A stretch of 64,000 nt of DNA from contig CALEYL010000018.1 in assembly GCA_937926205.1 (NCBI GenBank), positions 62,001 through 126,000 of the forward strand, written 5' to 3'. The position numbers were made by a program, and so were the translations under genes. This DNA is from an uncultured Saprospiraceae bacterium. GTDB lineage: Bacteria > Bacteroidota > Bacteroidia > Chitinophagales > Saprospiraceae. Shown piece after piece: positions 42,751 through 50,829 of the stretch. The stretch's first letter is position 1. Each line of letters begins with the position of its first letter. Below the pieces are notes generated by a model, which searched no databases, had not been told where the DNA came from, and saw only the letters and a program-made list of their open reading frames with translations.

Positions 42751-43692
42751 TTATTCATTGAAGGCCATCCCGAATTTTGCACGGATCTCTTCGCCTGGTT
42801 CCAGAATGGCAAGCCCGTTGTGGTTGTTGAAAGCATCTACATTGCAGGTCATCGGCTCTATGGCAATGGAATTCCGGTGTGGCGGCGTAAATACCTGCAG
42901 GAAATTGTATTTTCCCGGTCCGGTTTCCTGCCAGAAGCGTAGTTGATCATCTCCTTTCCGGATGAAGGTTTCAGCAATGCCCTCGCCAATGTTTTCCAGC
43001 GCAAAACAGTTGTCCAAAACAGTTGCTCCGATCAATGCCGGCGAAGAAAATTCATCGTATTCATAGCGTTTTCCCGTAGGAATCATGGCGGAGTCTATGC
43101 CTACGAGCTGGCAGGCCGGCATTTGAAAATGCAGGTCTTTGATGTTTGAATGCCCGAGATGAAAATAGGGGTGCCACCCCAGACCTGCCGGAAGTGCGCG
43201 GTCGCCGTCGTTGCGAAAAGCCAGCGTAATGGTCAGTTGTGCCGGAAATTCAATTTTGAAGATCGCCGTAAACGTAAAAGGGAAAGGGTAGTATTCGAAT
43301 TCGCCTGTGCTTTGGTACTGGCAAACGGCAGTGGCGTCATTTTCACCGACTTCATAACCGATCAACTCAATATGTTTGTCCATGCCCAGCCCATGTAAAG
43401 CGGTAGAAGTGGCCGGGTCATTGATAGGAAATTCATACGTTTGCCCCCCCCATTCGTACACGCCGTCGCGCAGTCGGTTTGGAAAAGGGAACAGCATGCC
43501 GCTTTTGCCCCAGTTGTTCAGGTCAGCTTCAATGGGCGTCTGGCAGCCGTCGAGAATCTGTTTTCCCTGCAGAACAAGCTCGGTAACAAGGGCGCCACAG
43601 CCCGGAACCAGCGAAAAGAGCGTTTTGCCGGAGGCATGTTGAAAGATGTGCTTTTCGTATTTTCCAAAGGAAACGAGTTGGTGTCGGAACAT
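42751..43692 (-). CDS. Aldose 1-epimerase-family protein
   Basis: The 313-residue protein fits the galactose mutarotase (aldose 1-epimerase) fold, which interconverts sugar anomers. Motifs are LFPFPNRLRDG near residue 65-75, STALHGLG (catalytic His), LGWHPYFHLG (second catalytic His), and C-terminal IAIEPMTCNVDAFNN with the general-base Glu. The length is slightly short of the classical GalM and closer to the YeaD/LacX-like branch. A G8 tract (43444-43451 on the plus strand as C8) is within the frame. A TAAATTTG box lies 22 bases before the ATG. Confidence 0.88.
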   Translation of the reverse strand: MFRHQLVSFGKYEKHIFQHASGKTLFSLVPGCGALVTELVLQGKQILDGCQTPIEADLNNWGKSGMLFPFPNRLRDGVYEWGGQTYEFPINDPATSTALHGLGMDKHIELIGYEVGENDATAVCQYQSTGEFEYYPFPFTFTAIFKIEFPAQLTITLAFRNDGDRALPAGLGWHPYFHLGHSNIKDLHFQMPACQLVGIDSAMIPTGKRYEYDEFSSPALIGATVLDNCFALENIGEGIAETFIRKGDDQLRFWQETGPGKYNFLQVFTPPHRNSIAIEPMTCNVDAFNNHNGLAILEPGEEIRAKFGMAFNE

Positions 43693-43714
43693 ATAATTGC
43701 TGCTTTTTTGACAA

Positions 43715-43722
43715 CAAATTTA
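43715..43722 (-). promoter_or_regulatory. Candidate -7 box (TAAATTTG) for the aldose epimerase gene
   Basis: The reverse complement reads TAAATTTG, matching TANNTTTG, with 22 bases between the box and the ATG at 43692. The same sequence and distance occur before ccmE (47882-47889). Confidence 0.55.
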
Positions 43723-43743
43723 TTGGAATTCAGGCCAGAAAAG

Positions 43744-44532
43744 CTATCCGGGCTTACCGGAGTGCATGATAAGCCTGGTCATTATTTCGTATAATTCTGC
43801 TTGCTTGGGCATTGTTTCAAGGTATTCGAGGTGGCGTGCGATCGTTTGCGTATCGCCGCGTACAGCAGGTCCTGTTTGTGCTGCTTTTGGCGAAAGATGC
43901 CTTACCTTTTCAGCCGTTTCGCGGATGAGCGGCAGCAACAGTTCAAAATCCAGCCGCTCTTTTTCGAGGATGTGTTGACCGGTTTGATAAAGGTAGTTGC
44001 TGAAATTGTTGACAAACACCGCTGCTACGTGCAGGGCAATGCGTTGCCGTTCTCCCATCTGAACGGCTTGTTTTCCAATACCTTTTGCGATGCTGTTAAG
44101 GAGGGCTTCGTCTTCCGGGTTGGAAGCCTGGATGCAAATGGGGATTTCTGAAAAATCCGGCGTTCGCTGCGGTGAAAAGGTCTGCAGCGGATAAAAAATG
44201 CCAAAACGTTTGAAAAAGGGTTGCAGGACAGCCGCAGGCGTTGCGCCGGAAGTGTGTGCGAAAAGCCCTTCAGAAACGCCTGCTTCCGATAATTGGCGCG
44301 CTGTATCTGAAATGACATCGTCCCGAACGGCCAACAGGTAAACTCCGGCATTGGACCTTACCTCAGAAAGCTGATTTACCGCAACAGCGCCTGTTTTGTC
44401 GGCCAGAACCTGTGCCTTGGCCAAATCCCGACTGAATATCTGCGCAATCTGAAAGCCGCTTGCTTTCAGGCGATTGGCCAGGTGAGCGCCCACGTTTCCG
44501 GCGCCAATAAGGTTAATTAAAATGGAATCCAT
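43744..44532 (-). CDS. Rossmann-like/DUF2520-domain protein
   Basis: The 262-residue protein has a NAD(P)-binding N-terminus, LINLIGAGNVGAHLANRLKASG, and an NADP-type SRD after the second strand, followed by a DUF2520 C-terminal domain (VAAVFVNNFSNYLYQTGQHIL, TGPAVRGD, IMTRLIM). This is the layout of ketopantoate reductase or proline dehydrogenase relatives, but no substrate is known. It begins 3 bases after the ccmF stop, so it is probably in the ccmE-ccmF transcript. I know of no link to cytochrome maturation. Confidence 0.85.
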   Translation of the reverse strand: MDSILINLIGAGNVGAHLANRLKASGFQIAQIFSRDLAKAQVLADKTGAVAVNQLSEVRSNAGVYLLAVRDDVISDTARQLSEAGVSEGLFAHTSGATPAAVLQPFFKRFGIFYPLQTFSPQRTPDFSEIPICIQASNPEDEALLNSIAKGIGKQAVQMGERQRIALHVAAVFVNNFSNYLYQTGQHILEKERLDFELLLPLIRETAEKVRHLSPKAAQTGPAVRGDTQTIARHLEYLETMPKQAELYEIMTRLIMHSGKPG

Positions 44533-44535
44533 GCC

Positions 44536-47430
44536 TTATTCCTTTTCCGGAATGTCAACGACGGCAACATCGGTTCCTTTTCCCATGCGTTGCCACATGC
44601 CCATACCCAGTCCAAGCATCATCATGATGGAACCGAGCCAAAAGAAATTGATGCCCGGAAATTCTATGGCTTCCATGACAATGTAATCGGAACGCAGGGA
44701 GTTTGTAGCGATCTCTACCGGTGCGCCATTGATTAGCCGGGGTTCTGTTTTTGCCGCCATCAGCGAAATGCTGCCCTGAGCAGGATCTATGCCTACAAAG
44801 CGGAGGTGGACGCCAAGGTCTTCAATCTCATCTTTCAGGTTGAATGGCTGGCTGCCGCGAATGTAGTAAACCGGTTCAGCATTGAACGACTGTCCTGAAG
44901 CATCGGTTACCTGCATGGACGCACCAACGGCGATATCGTCTTTTTCTGCTTTGTACATCGGATGATCCGGCGCTTTATTGAAGCCGTTGAACTTGAGCGT
45001 CAATCCTTCAAACATTAGCTGGTCGCCTTCTTTAAAAGCAAGCGGCGTGTATTTTAGTTGATCTTCCGGCGTGAACAATTGATTGAATATGGATTCATTG
45101 AGCCGGACCCGCGAGCTCAGAGGATTGATTTGAACAGGAAAGGAATACAACAATTCTTCGCGCAACACAAGCACCGGCATCACGGAATAGACTTCCTCGT
45201 CGTCATCGCGTGTAATGCGCAAGCGGACGCCGATGGCGAGGTCTCCTGCCTCCGGTTTGTATTCAGGATGTGTGGGGTTTCTTTCCAGTCCGTCGAAGGA
45301 CAGGGTATATTTTTTTAGGACAAAGGTGTCTTTGTCTTCAATTTTTACCGTATCCGTAAAGCTTTTTGGACCGCGGTTGTCGATATTGACCAGGCGGTAT
45401 TTCAGGCTGTCTTCGCGTTGACGCCGGTAGTCCATATCCATCTCTACCTGAGGCAGGGAAGCGATGTGCGTAAAGATGTCGCGGTCGGCATAGCGTTTGG
45501 TAGAAGGATTGGATGAAGCAACCTTGGTGAACGTTTTGTCGTAGAGGATGTTAGGCTGCAGGTTAAACTCTTCCACTACAGCCCCTTTGTCGTCCAGCTT
45601 TTTGTAATTGACGGTGTATTTTCGGGTAAACGTTTCCAGTGTATCGTGGACGTAAGTCACTTCGTACCCGCTCATCATCGTTGGCGTGTTCTTAAACAGC
45701 AGGATGTTTCTGCGCAGGCTTTGTTCGTCGGAACCCTGAATCAAACCATCCATCACAAAAGGATTGGAAGAGATGTGGTGTTTGTTCAGTCCGGATGCGA
45801 TGATGCCCACCAGCATGAGGCCAAAACCGATATGGGCAATCGTCGAAGCGCCTTTTTTGAAGTTTCCTTTCAGAAAAAAGACAATGTAATCGAGATTGGA
45901 CACAATGGTGAAAAAACCGCTGAACAACAACAGCGTGTACTGCCAGAAAAAGGTGCTGATCCAAAGCGTGGTAAGCGCGGTCAGACCGCCGGATACCGCC
46001 GCAATGATGCCGGTTCTGATCAGAAATTTGTTTCTTTTGGATTGCCAGTTGAACTCCCGGAAACGCAGGTATTGCGCAAAACCTGACAACAAACCGATGA
46101 AAACGCCGATCCAGAGCTGGTATTTATTGAAATGTTCTATCGGATCGGTGATGACACGACCTTCGAAAGTCGGATCGAAGGATTCCATGATTTTATTGTA
46201 AACCGGAAGGGAAGTTGATGCCGTGATCAGGACAGCAGAGAAAAGCAGGACCAACGAGCCGATGAAAATCCAAAACTCTTTGGAAGCGGCATGTTCTTCT
46301 TTTTTTGGAGCCGGAACGCCATTGTAACGCATGGCGAGCAGGGTTACAGAGAGCAGTAGATAAGCCATCAAAAAAAACACCAGCTGTGATTCCAACCCCA
46401 TTTCTGTGAATGCGTGGACGGAAGTTTTTCCAAGAATACCGCTACGCGTCAGAAAAGTGGAATAAACGATCATGACAAAAGTCAGCAGGTAGTAAATATA
46501 GGTGCTCCTTATCGCATAACCGGTATTGCGGGCAATGAGGTTGGTGTGTATGCCTGCAATCAGGACAATCCACGGAACGAGAGACATGTTCTCTACGGGG
46601 TCCCACGCCCAGTAACCGCCAAAACTCAGCGCTTCATAAGCCCAGGCGCCTCCCATGAGAATGCCGGTGCCGAGGATGGCGCCGCTGAACAAAGCCCAGG
46701 GCATGGCCACTTTTAGCCATTCGGTATGGCGGCGGGTCCACAAGCCGGCAACGGCAAAACAAAACGGAATGGATGTGGATGCAAAGCCAAGGAACAAAGT
46801 AGGCGGATGGATGGTCATCCAGTAGTTCTGCAGCAGCGGATTCAATCCGTTCCCTTTGATCAGGCTTGGATAATTCTGGTTTGAAAATATCGGAGCATCC
46901 ATTACTTCCCGCAGCAACAATGTCGGATTGCTGCCCAATCGCATGGCTTCTTCTCCAAATCCAACATAGACGCCAAGAATCATAGAACAGATTACTGCCT
47001 GTATGGACATCAGCGTGGCCATAACCGGGGATTCCCAGGAGCCTGATTTCAGGACCAATATGCCGCCCAGCACAATGTGCCAGAACATCCATAGCAAAAA
47101 GCTACCTTCCTGTCCCTCCCAAAAGGCAGAAAAAATGTACTTGAAATCGAGGTCTTCAGAAACGTGAGCCTGCACATACTGGTACTCGTAATACTGCTTG
47201 ATCATGACGAAAAAGAGCATGCCGATGATCGTGAAAATACCGGCAGCGTGTGCGATGAAAGCCCCTCTGCCTATTTTTTTCCAGGTAGAGGCTTCCGGTG
47301 AATCGCCCCGTTGCGTTGCAAAAAAATAGGCTGTCATAGCCAGTAAACTGCTCACAAACCCAAGAATGACTCCGAAATGGCCTAATCTGCCCGGCCACAA
47401 ATGCTCGCCGAAGTACTGCATTTCCTGCAT
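44536..47430 (-). CDS. ccmF: Cytochrome c biogenesis heme lyase subunit CcsA/CcmF
   Basis: The 964-residue membrane protein is a heme-handling protein of the CcmF/CcsA family. Fifteen or so hydrophobic segments are visible, with the heme-binding motif WWD-like GGYWAWDPVENMSLVPW, conserved His flanked by QYYEYQYVQAHVS, MTIHPPTLFLGF and HIGFGLMLVG, and a C-terminal soluble domain of about 300 residues rich in charged repeats (YKPEAGDLAIGVRLRI, YKAEKDDIAVGASMQV). It joins heme to apocytochrome c at the periplasmic face. It follows ccmE with a 33-base gap and precedes the DUF2520 gene. A start at the fourth codon is possible. Confidence 0.93.
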   Translation of the reverse strand: MQEMQYFGEHLWPGRLGHFGVILGFVSSLLAMTAYFFATQRGDSPEASTWKKIGRGAFIAHAAGIFTIIGMLFFVMIKQYYEYQYVQAHVSEDLDFKYIFSAFWEGQEGSFLLWMFWHIVLGGILVLKSGSWESPVMATLMSIQAVICSMILGVYVGFGEEAMRLGSNPTLLLREVMDAPIFSNQNYPSLIKGNGLNPLLQNYWMTIHPPTLFLGFASTSIPFCFAVAGLWTRRHTEWLKVAMPWALFSGAILGTGILMGGAWAYEALSFGGYWAWDPVENMSLVPWIVLIAGIHTNLIARNTGYAIRSTYIYYLLTFVMIVYSTFLTRSGILGKTSVHAFTEMGLESQLVFFLMAYLLLSVTLLAMRYNGVPAPKKEEHAASKEFWIFIGSLVLLFSAVLITASTSLPVYNKIMESFDPTFEGRVITDPIEHFNKYQLWIGVFIGLLSGFAQYLRFREFNWQSKRNKFLIRTGIIAAVSGGLTALTTLWISTFFWQYTLLLFSGFFTIVSNLDYIVFFLKGNFKKGASTIAHIGFGLMLVGIIASGLNKHHISSNPFVMDGLIQGSDEQSLRRNILLFKNTPTMMSGYEVTYVHDTLETFTRKYTVNYKKLDDKGAVVEEFNLQPNILYDKTFTKVASSNPSTKRYADRDIFTHIASLPQVEMDMDYRRQREDSLKYRLVNIDNRGPKSFTDTVKIEDKDTFVLKKYTLSFDGLERNPTHPEYKPEAGDLAIGVRLRITRDDDEEVYSVMPVLVLREELLYSFPVQINPLSSRVRLNESIFNQLFTPEDQLKYTPLAFKEGDQLMFEGLTLKFNGFNKAPDHPMYKAEKDDIAVGASMQVTDASGQSFNAEPVYYIRGSQPFNLKDEIEDLGVHLRFVGIDPAQGSISLMAAKTEPRLINGAPVEIATNSLRSDYIVMEAIEFPGINFFWLGSIMMMLGLGMGMWQRMGKGTDVAVVDIPEKE

Positions 47431-47463
47431 GAAAAGTGATTTTAGTAGGAGGTCGAGAAAATA

Positions 47464-47859
47464 CTAGCTCTTTTTTCCTTTGATGTAAATTTCTTCGTCT
47501 TTGTATTTGGACGGACACTTCAGGAGCACTTCTGAGGCGATAAATTCTTCGCCTTTCATTTTTCCGGTAAGGACAATTTGCTCCGACATTTCGAAATCCT
47601 GTGGTTTTTCAGACAGCAAAACGACTTTGCGTTCTTCCCCCTTGGAGTCTCTGACGAAAAAACTAAAATAATTGGGGTCTTTTTCCGGATTGTAGTACAT
47701 CTCTTTGTTTTGCACAAGTTGACCCGCTACTTTTGCCTTGTGGCCGGTTCGGGCTGCATCCGCAAAAGAAGCATAAACACTCAGGTCTTTTGTAGCCGTC
47801 GTTAGCAGGTAAATTGCGGCCAAAACCATGGCGCCGGCAATAAGATATGTTTTTTTCAT
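47464..47859 (-). CDS. ccmE: CcmE heme chaperone, cysteine (CXXXY) type
   Basis: The 131-residue protein is a periplasmic heme chaperone with one N-terminal membrane anchor (YLIAGAMVLAAIYLL) and an OB-fold. The heme-attachment site of the classical family is His in HxxxY. Here the equivalent LLKCPSKY has Cys115 and Tyr119, i.e. CxxxY. CxxxY-type CcmE proteins are known from archaea and some Deltaproteobacteria, in the variant of system I. The codon for Cys115 is TGT at 47515-47517 on the minus strand. It heads the ccmE-ccmF-DUF2520 group, behind a TAAATTTG box. Confidence 0.92.
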   Translation of the reverse strand: MKKTYLIAGAMVLAAIYLLTTATKDLSVYASFADAARTGHKAKVAGQLVQNKEMYYNPEKDPNYFSFFVRDSKGEERKVVLLSEKPQDFEMSEQIVLTGKMKGEEFIASEVLLKCPSKYKDEEIYIKGKKS

Positions 47860-47881
47860 AACAGCTTCTGATAAATTTTTA

Positions 47882-47889
47882 CAAATTTA
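47882..47889 (-). promoter_or_regulatory. Candidate -7 box (TAAATTTG) for ccmE
   Basis: The reverse complement reads TAAATTTG, with 22 bases between the box and the ccmE ATG, the same as for the aldose epimerase gene. It lies in the divergent region with the FtsE-like gene. Confidence 0.55.
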
Positions 47890-47929
47890 CGACTTGTTTG
47901 CCGGCTTATGCAGACATTACAACGTCAAA

Positions 47930-48634
47930 ATGGTGTCAATTAAACAAATGGGTAATCTTATCGTTCATCTTTCCGGCGCTTCCATCCGTCAACAGCAAAA
48001 AGTTGTCCTCTCTGAAGTGGGTTTAAAAATTTCAAAAGGGGAGTTCGTTTATCTCGTAGGACGCACGGGGAGCGGCAAATCCAGCCTCCTGAAAACCATC
48101 TACGCTGCGCTCAGTCTGGATGAGGGCAGGGGAGAAGTGGCCGGTTTCGACCTGCGCGACCTCAACCGCCATACCATCCCTTTACTCCGCAGGAAACTGG
48201 GCATCGTTTTTCAGGATTTCAACCTGCTGGCCGACCGTAATGTGGATCAGAATCTTCGCTTCGTTCTTCTGGCTACCGGTTGGAAAGATAAAACGCTGAT
48301 CGAGCAACGCATTGCCGAAGTTCTTAAACAGGTGGGGTTGCTGGAAGAGCGCTTTCGGATGCCTCATGAACTTTCAGGCGGGGAACAGCAGCGCGTGGTT
48401 ATTGCTCGTGCCCTGCTCAACCGGCCGGAACTCATCATTGCAGACGAACCAACCGGGAACCTCGATCCGGAAACTTCTGATGATATTTTGCTGCTTCTGA
48501 GGCAGTTGGCGCGCCAAAACGATACGGCTGTACTTTTTGCAACACACGACTACCGGATTATAGAACGCTTTCCTGCGCGCATCGTGCGTTGTGTCAACAA
48601 TCGGGTTGTCAATGAAGAAGAATTTGAAGTGTAA
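47930..48634 (+). CDS. ftsE: ABC transporter ATP-binding protein, FtsE-like
   Basis: The 234-residue protein has Walker A GRTGSGKSS, Q-loop IVFQDFNLL, signature LSGGEQQRVVIARALL, Walker B LIIADEPTGNLD, and an H-loop ATHDYR. The combination (YLVGRTGSGKSSLLK, DLRDLNRHTIPLLRRKLGIVFQDFNLL, NLDPETSDDILLLL) fits FtsE, which works with FtsX in cell division by controlling wall hydrolysis. No ftsX is adjacent, so related lipoprotein-release ATPases remain possible. I start at 47930; 47948 is an alternative. The ORF from 47828 overlaps the divergent ccmE. Confidence 0.85.
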   Translation: MVSIKQMGNLIVHLSGASIRQQQKVVLSEVGLKISKGEFVYLVGRTGSGKSSLLKTIYAALSLDEGRGEVAGFDLRDLNRHTIPLLRRKLGIVFQDFNLLADRNVDQNLRFVLLATGWKDKTLIEQRIAEVLKQVGLLEERFRMPHELSGGEQQRVVIARALLNRPELIIADEPTGNLDPETSDDILLLLRQLARQNDTAVLFATHDYRIIERFPARIVRCVNNRVVNEEEFEV

Positions 48635-48725
48635 GAAGTGTAAATGGCGTCTGTCTTGATAGTCCTTATATTCCAGGCTTGCTATCCTTCCAAAGTTTTC
48701 TATTTTCGCGCCAAATTTGTCCATC

Positions 48726-49268
48726 ATGCCTTTTATCGAAACTGGCTTTTCCGGCCTTACCCTGTTTGAACCCAATGTCGTCAATGACGAACGGGGTTAT
48801 TTTTTTGAAAGCTACAGCCTGCGCGATTTCCACAAAGGGGGCATTCACGTTGCTTTCGTACAGGACAACCAGGCGCGTTCTTCCTACGGGGTGTTGCGTG
48901 GCCTGCACTACCAGGTAGCCCCTTATGCTCAGGCCAAACTGGTTCGGATGCTGGAAGGAGAGGTGCTGGACGTTGTTGTCGATCTGAGGGCCAGTTCTCC
49001 CACCTACGGACAATCTTACAGCGTGAAACTCAGCGCTGAAAACAAGCGCCAGTTGTTTGTTCCCCGCGGCTTTGCCCACGGTTATGTGGTGTTGAGCGAA
49101 ACGGCTGAGTTTTTCTACAAATGCGACAATTACTATTCCCGGCCACACGAAGGGGGCTTGTTATACAATGACCCTGCTTTGAATATTGACTGGGAAATTC
49201 CGGCAGCAGACATTCTGGTTTCAGAAAAGGATAAGCTCTGGCCGAAATTTGGCGAGCATCGGGTTTAG
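48726..49268 (+). CDS. rfbC: dTDP-4-dehydrorhamnose 3,5-epimerase
   Basis: The 180-residue cupin-type enzyme makes dTDP-4-dehydro-L-rhamnose for surface polysaccharides. Motifs include FEPNVVNDERGYFFESYS at the N-terminus, FVQDNQARSSYGVLRGLHYQ (catalytic His), EVLDVVVDLRASSPTYG, FVPRGFAHGYVVLSETAEFFYKCDNYYSRPHEGGLLYNDP with the second catalytic residues, and the C-terminal LSEKDKLWPK-like end. No other rml gene is near. The ATG at 48726 is the natural family start. Upstream TTG (48717) is possible but unlikely. Confidence 0.95.
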   Translation: MPFIETGFSGLTLFEPNVVNDERGYFFESYSLRDFHKGGIHVAFVQDNQARSSYGVLRGLHYQVAPYAQAKLVRMLEGEVLDVVVDLRASSPTYGQSYSVKLSAENKRQLFVPRGFAHGYVVLSETAEFFYKCDNYYSRPHEGGLLYNDPALNIDWEIPAADILVSEKDKLWPKFGEHRV

Positions 49269-49271
49269 GTG

Positions 49272-49375
49272 GGGAAGTAGAAAGTAGAGGGTAGAAAGTA
49301 GAAAGAAGGCAATATGCTCTCAGTCAGCAGAATCCTCCTTCTACTCTCTACTCAATACCCTCTACCTTCGACCCT
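49272..49375. repeat. Low-complexity inverted repeat of GTAGAAA-type words
   Basis: The region between rfbC and the HlyD-like gene contains several gtagaaa/gtagagg words on the left (49275-49305) and their reverse complements ctctac/cctctac on the right (49335-49380). The arms can pair imperfectly. It may serve as a bidirectional terminator for the convergent genes. Confidence 0.5.
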
Positions 49376-50704
49376 CTACCCCCTACTATAATAAGCATCC
49401 AGGAACTGATCAAAAATACGCTGCAGCAGGCTGCGTTTTTCGGTGATGATGCGTGCTGTTGCCGGCATTTCCTGCTGCGAAGGCAGGGTGATGCCGTAAG
49501 TGGTGATCATATTTCCGGTTAAATCAATTTCTGCGAGGTAGCGAACACCTTCATTCGGACTTCCCGAAGGTACGGGCGCAATGCTTTTGACACGGCCTTC
49601 CAAAATGCCGTATTCTTTGTATGGAAAAGCATCGAGGCGCAATTGTACATCGGCGCCCGGCTTTACTTTCCCGAGGCCGTCAGCGCCGATCCAGGCACGG
49701 GCAACGGCAATGTTGCCGGTAGCAGGAATGATGGTAAAAGCCGCTTCGCCTGAACGGAGGTATTGCTGTGCAGCCCAGGCGCCTTCCGGAAATACCACAC
49801 CGGATGCAGGAGCAACGAGGCAATAATGCTGTCGCCAGCTCTGAATGGCCGAGGACAAACGGTTTGCGCTCTCCCTCAGGAGCAATATTTCGGACCGGAG
49901 GCGCTCTTCTGCGAGGCGCTCCAATTCAAGTTGTTGTGCACGAATCCGTTCTATGGCAAGGCGGTTGCCGAGGATTTCCGATTTTTTGACTTCCAGTTCC
50001 CGCACGTAGCGCAGGTAAGCAGATTCCGCTTTTTCCTTGTCTTCTTCACTGTTGGCGCCCGATTGAAAGAGGCCCTGAACGACGTTGGCGTGCTTTTCGG
50101 CCAGCTCCACTTCGCGTTTCAGGGTATTCATTTGTCTTTCCAGAGAAGCGCCGGTAGCTTCCAGGGTATTGGTCTGGTCTTTCAGAACCCGGATGGCTTT
50201 TTGGGTGTGGTCTTCGTTACGGGCATCCTGAAATTCGCTGAGGCGGCGCTGCCATTCTGCATACGGCGATTGGATGTCGCCAAGTTGCCGGTATTTTCCT
50301 GAAAAAGGGCTTTCGGAAGAGCCGGACGGGCCAGACATGCCGGCCAGAGCTTCTTCCAATGCGAATACTTCTGCCGTTGAAGCGGCATTTTCGATTACGC
50401 CCAATACCTGTGACTGGCGAACGGTATCTCCCGGATTTACCATAACTTCCCGGATGCGGCCATCGCGCGGCGCCATAACCCGAACCGGCGGGTTGTTTCC
50501 GGCTAATATGGAAGCGCGTCCGATGACCAGGTCGGGGTATTGCACCCAGGCGCTGAGTAGCAGAAGTACCAGCGCGCCAATGCCAACGAAGGGGATGCCC
50601 CAGCGCAACATCCAGCCAGGCGCCTGTCCAAGCAGGCTTTGCACTTCGTCCTGTTCATTCAGGCGAATGTCTTTCGGGTTTTCGATGAGTGGGCGTGCTG
50701 GCAT
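49376..50704 (-). CDS. HlyD-family membrane fusion protein
   Basis: The 442-residue protein (start at 50704, MPARPLIENPKDIRL) has one membrane helix (WGIPFVGIGALVLLLLSAWV), then a biotinyl-lipoyl-like part (VRVMAPRDGRIREVMVNPGDTVRQSQVLGVIEN), a long coiled-coil hairpin (about residues 110-270, with QMNTLKREVELAEKHANVVQ and LAIERIRAQQLELERLAEERL), the second lipoyl half (LVAPASGVVF), and a beta-barrel (VQLRLDAFPYKEYGILEGRVKSI). It is an adaptor for ABC-type exporters of peptides or bacteriocins in Bacteroidota, but no exporter gene is adjacent in this window. It stands back to back with the Wzi-like gene. Confidence 0.85.
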   Translation of the reverse strand: MPARPLIENPKDIRLNEQDEVQSLLGQAPGWMLRWGIPFVGIGALVLLLLSAWVQYPDLVIGRASILAGNNPPVRVMAPRDGRIREVMVNPGDTVRQSQVLGVIENAASTAEVFALEEALAGMSGPSGSSESPFSGKYRQLGDIQSPYAEWQRRLSEFQDARNEDHTQKAIRVLKDQTNTLEATGASLERQMNTLKREVELAEKHANVVQGLFQSGANSEEDKEKAESAYLRYVRELEVKKSEILGNRLAIERIRAQQLELERLAEERLRSEILLLRESANRLSSAIQSWRQHYCLVAPASGVVFPEGAWAAQQYLRSGEAAFTIIPATGNIAVARAWIGADGLGKVKPGADVQLRLDAFPYKEYGILEGRVKSIAPVPSGSPNEGVRYLAEIDLTGNMITTYGITLPSQQEMPATARIITEKRSLLQRIFDQFLDAYYSRG

Positions 50705-50829
50705 GGCTGTTAAGGAATATTGGGTTTTGGCCCCGGAAAATGGATGACTTGCATTTTTTCCGGTGGAACTACGTGGCCTTATTTGCAAATTTGCGTAATC
50801 TGTGGCATATTTTCCAAAAAGACAGCAAT

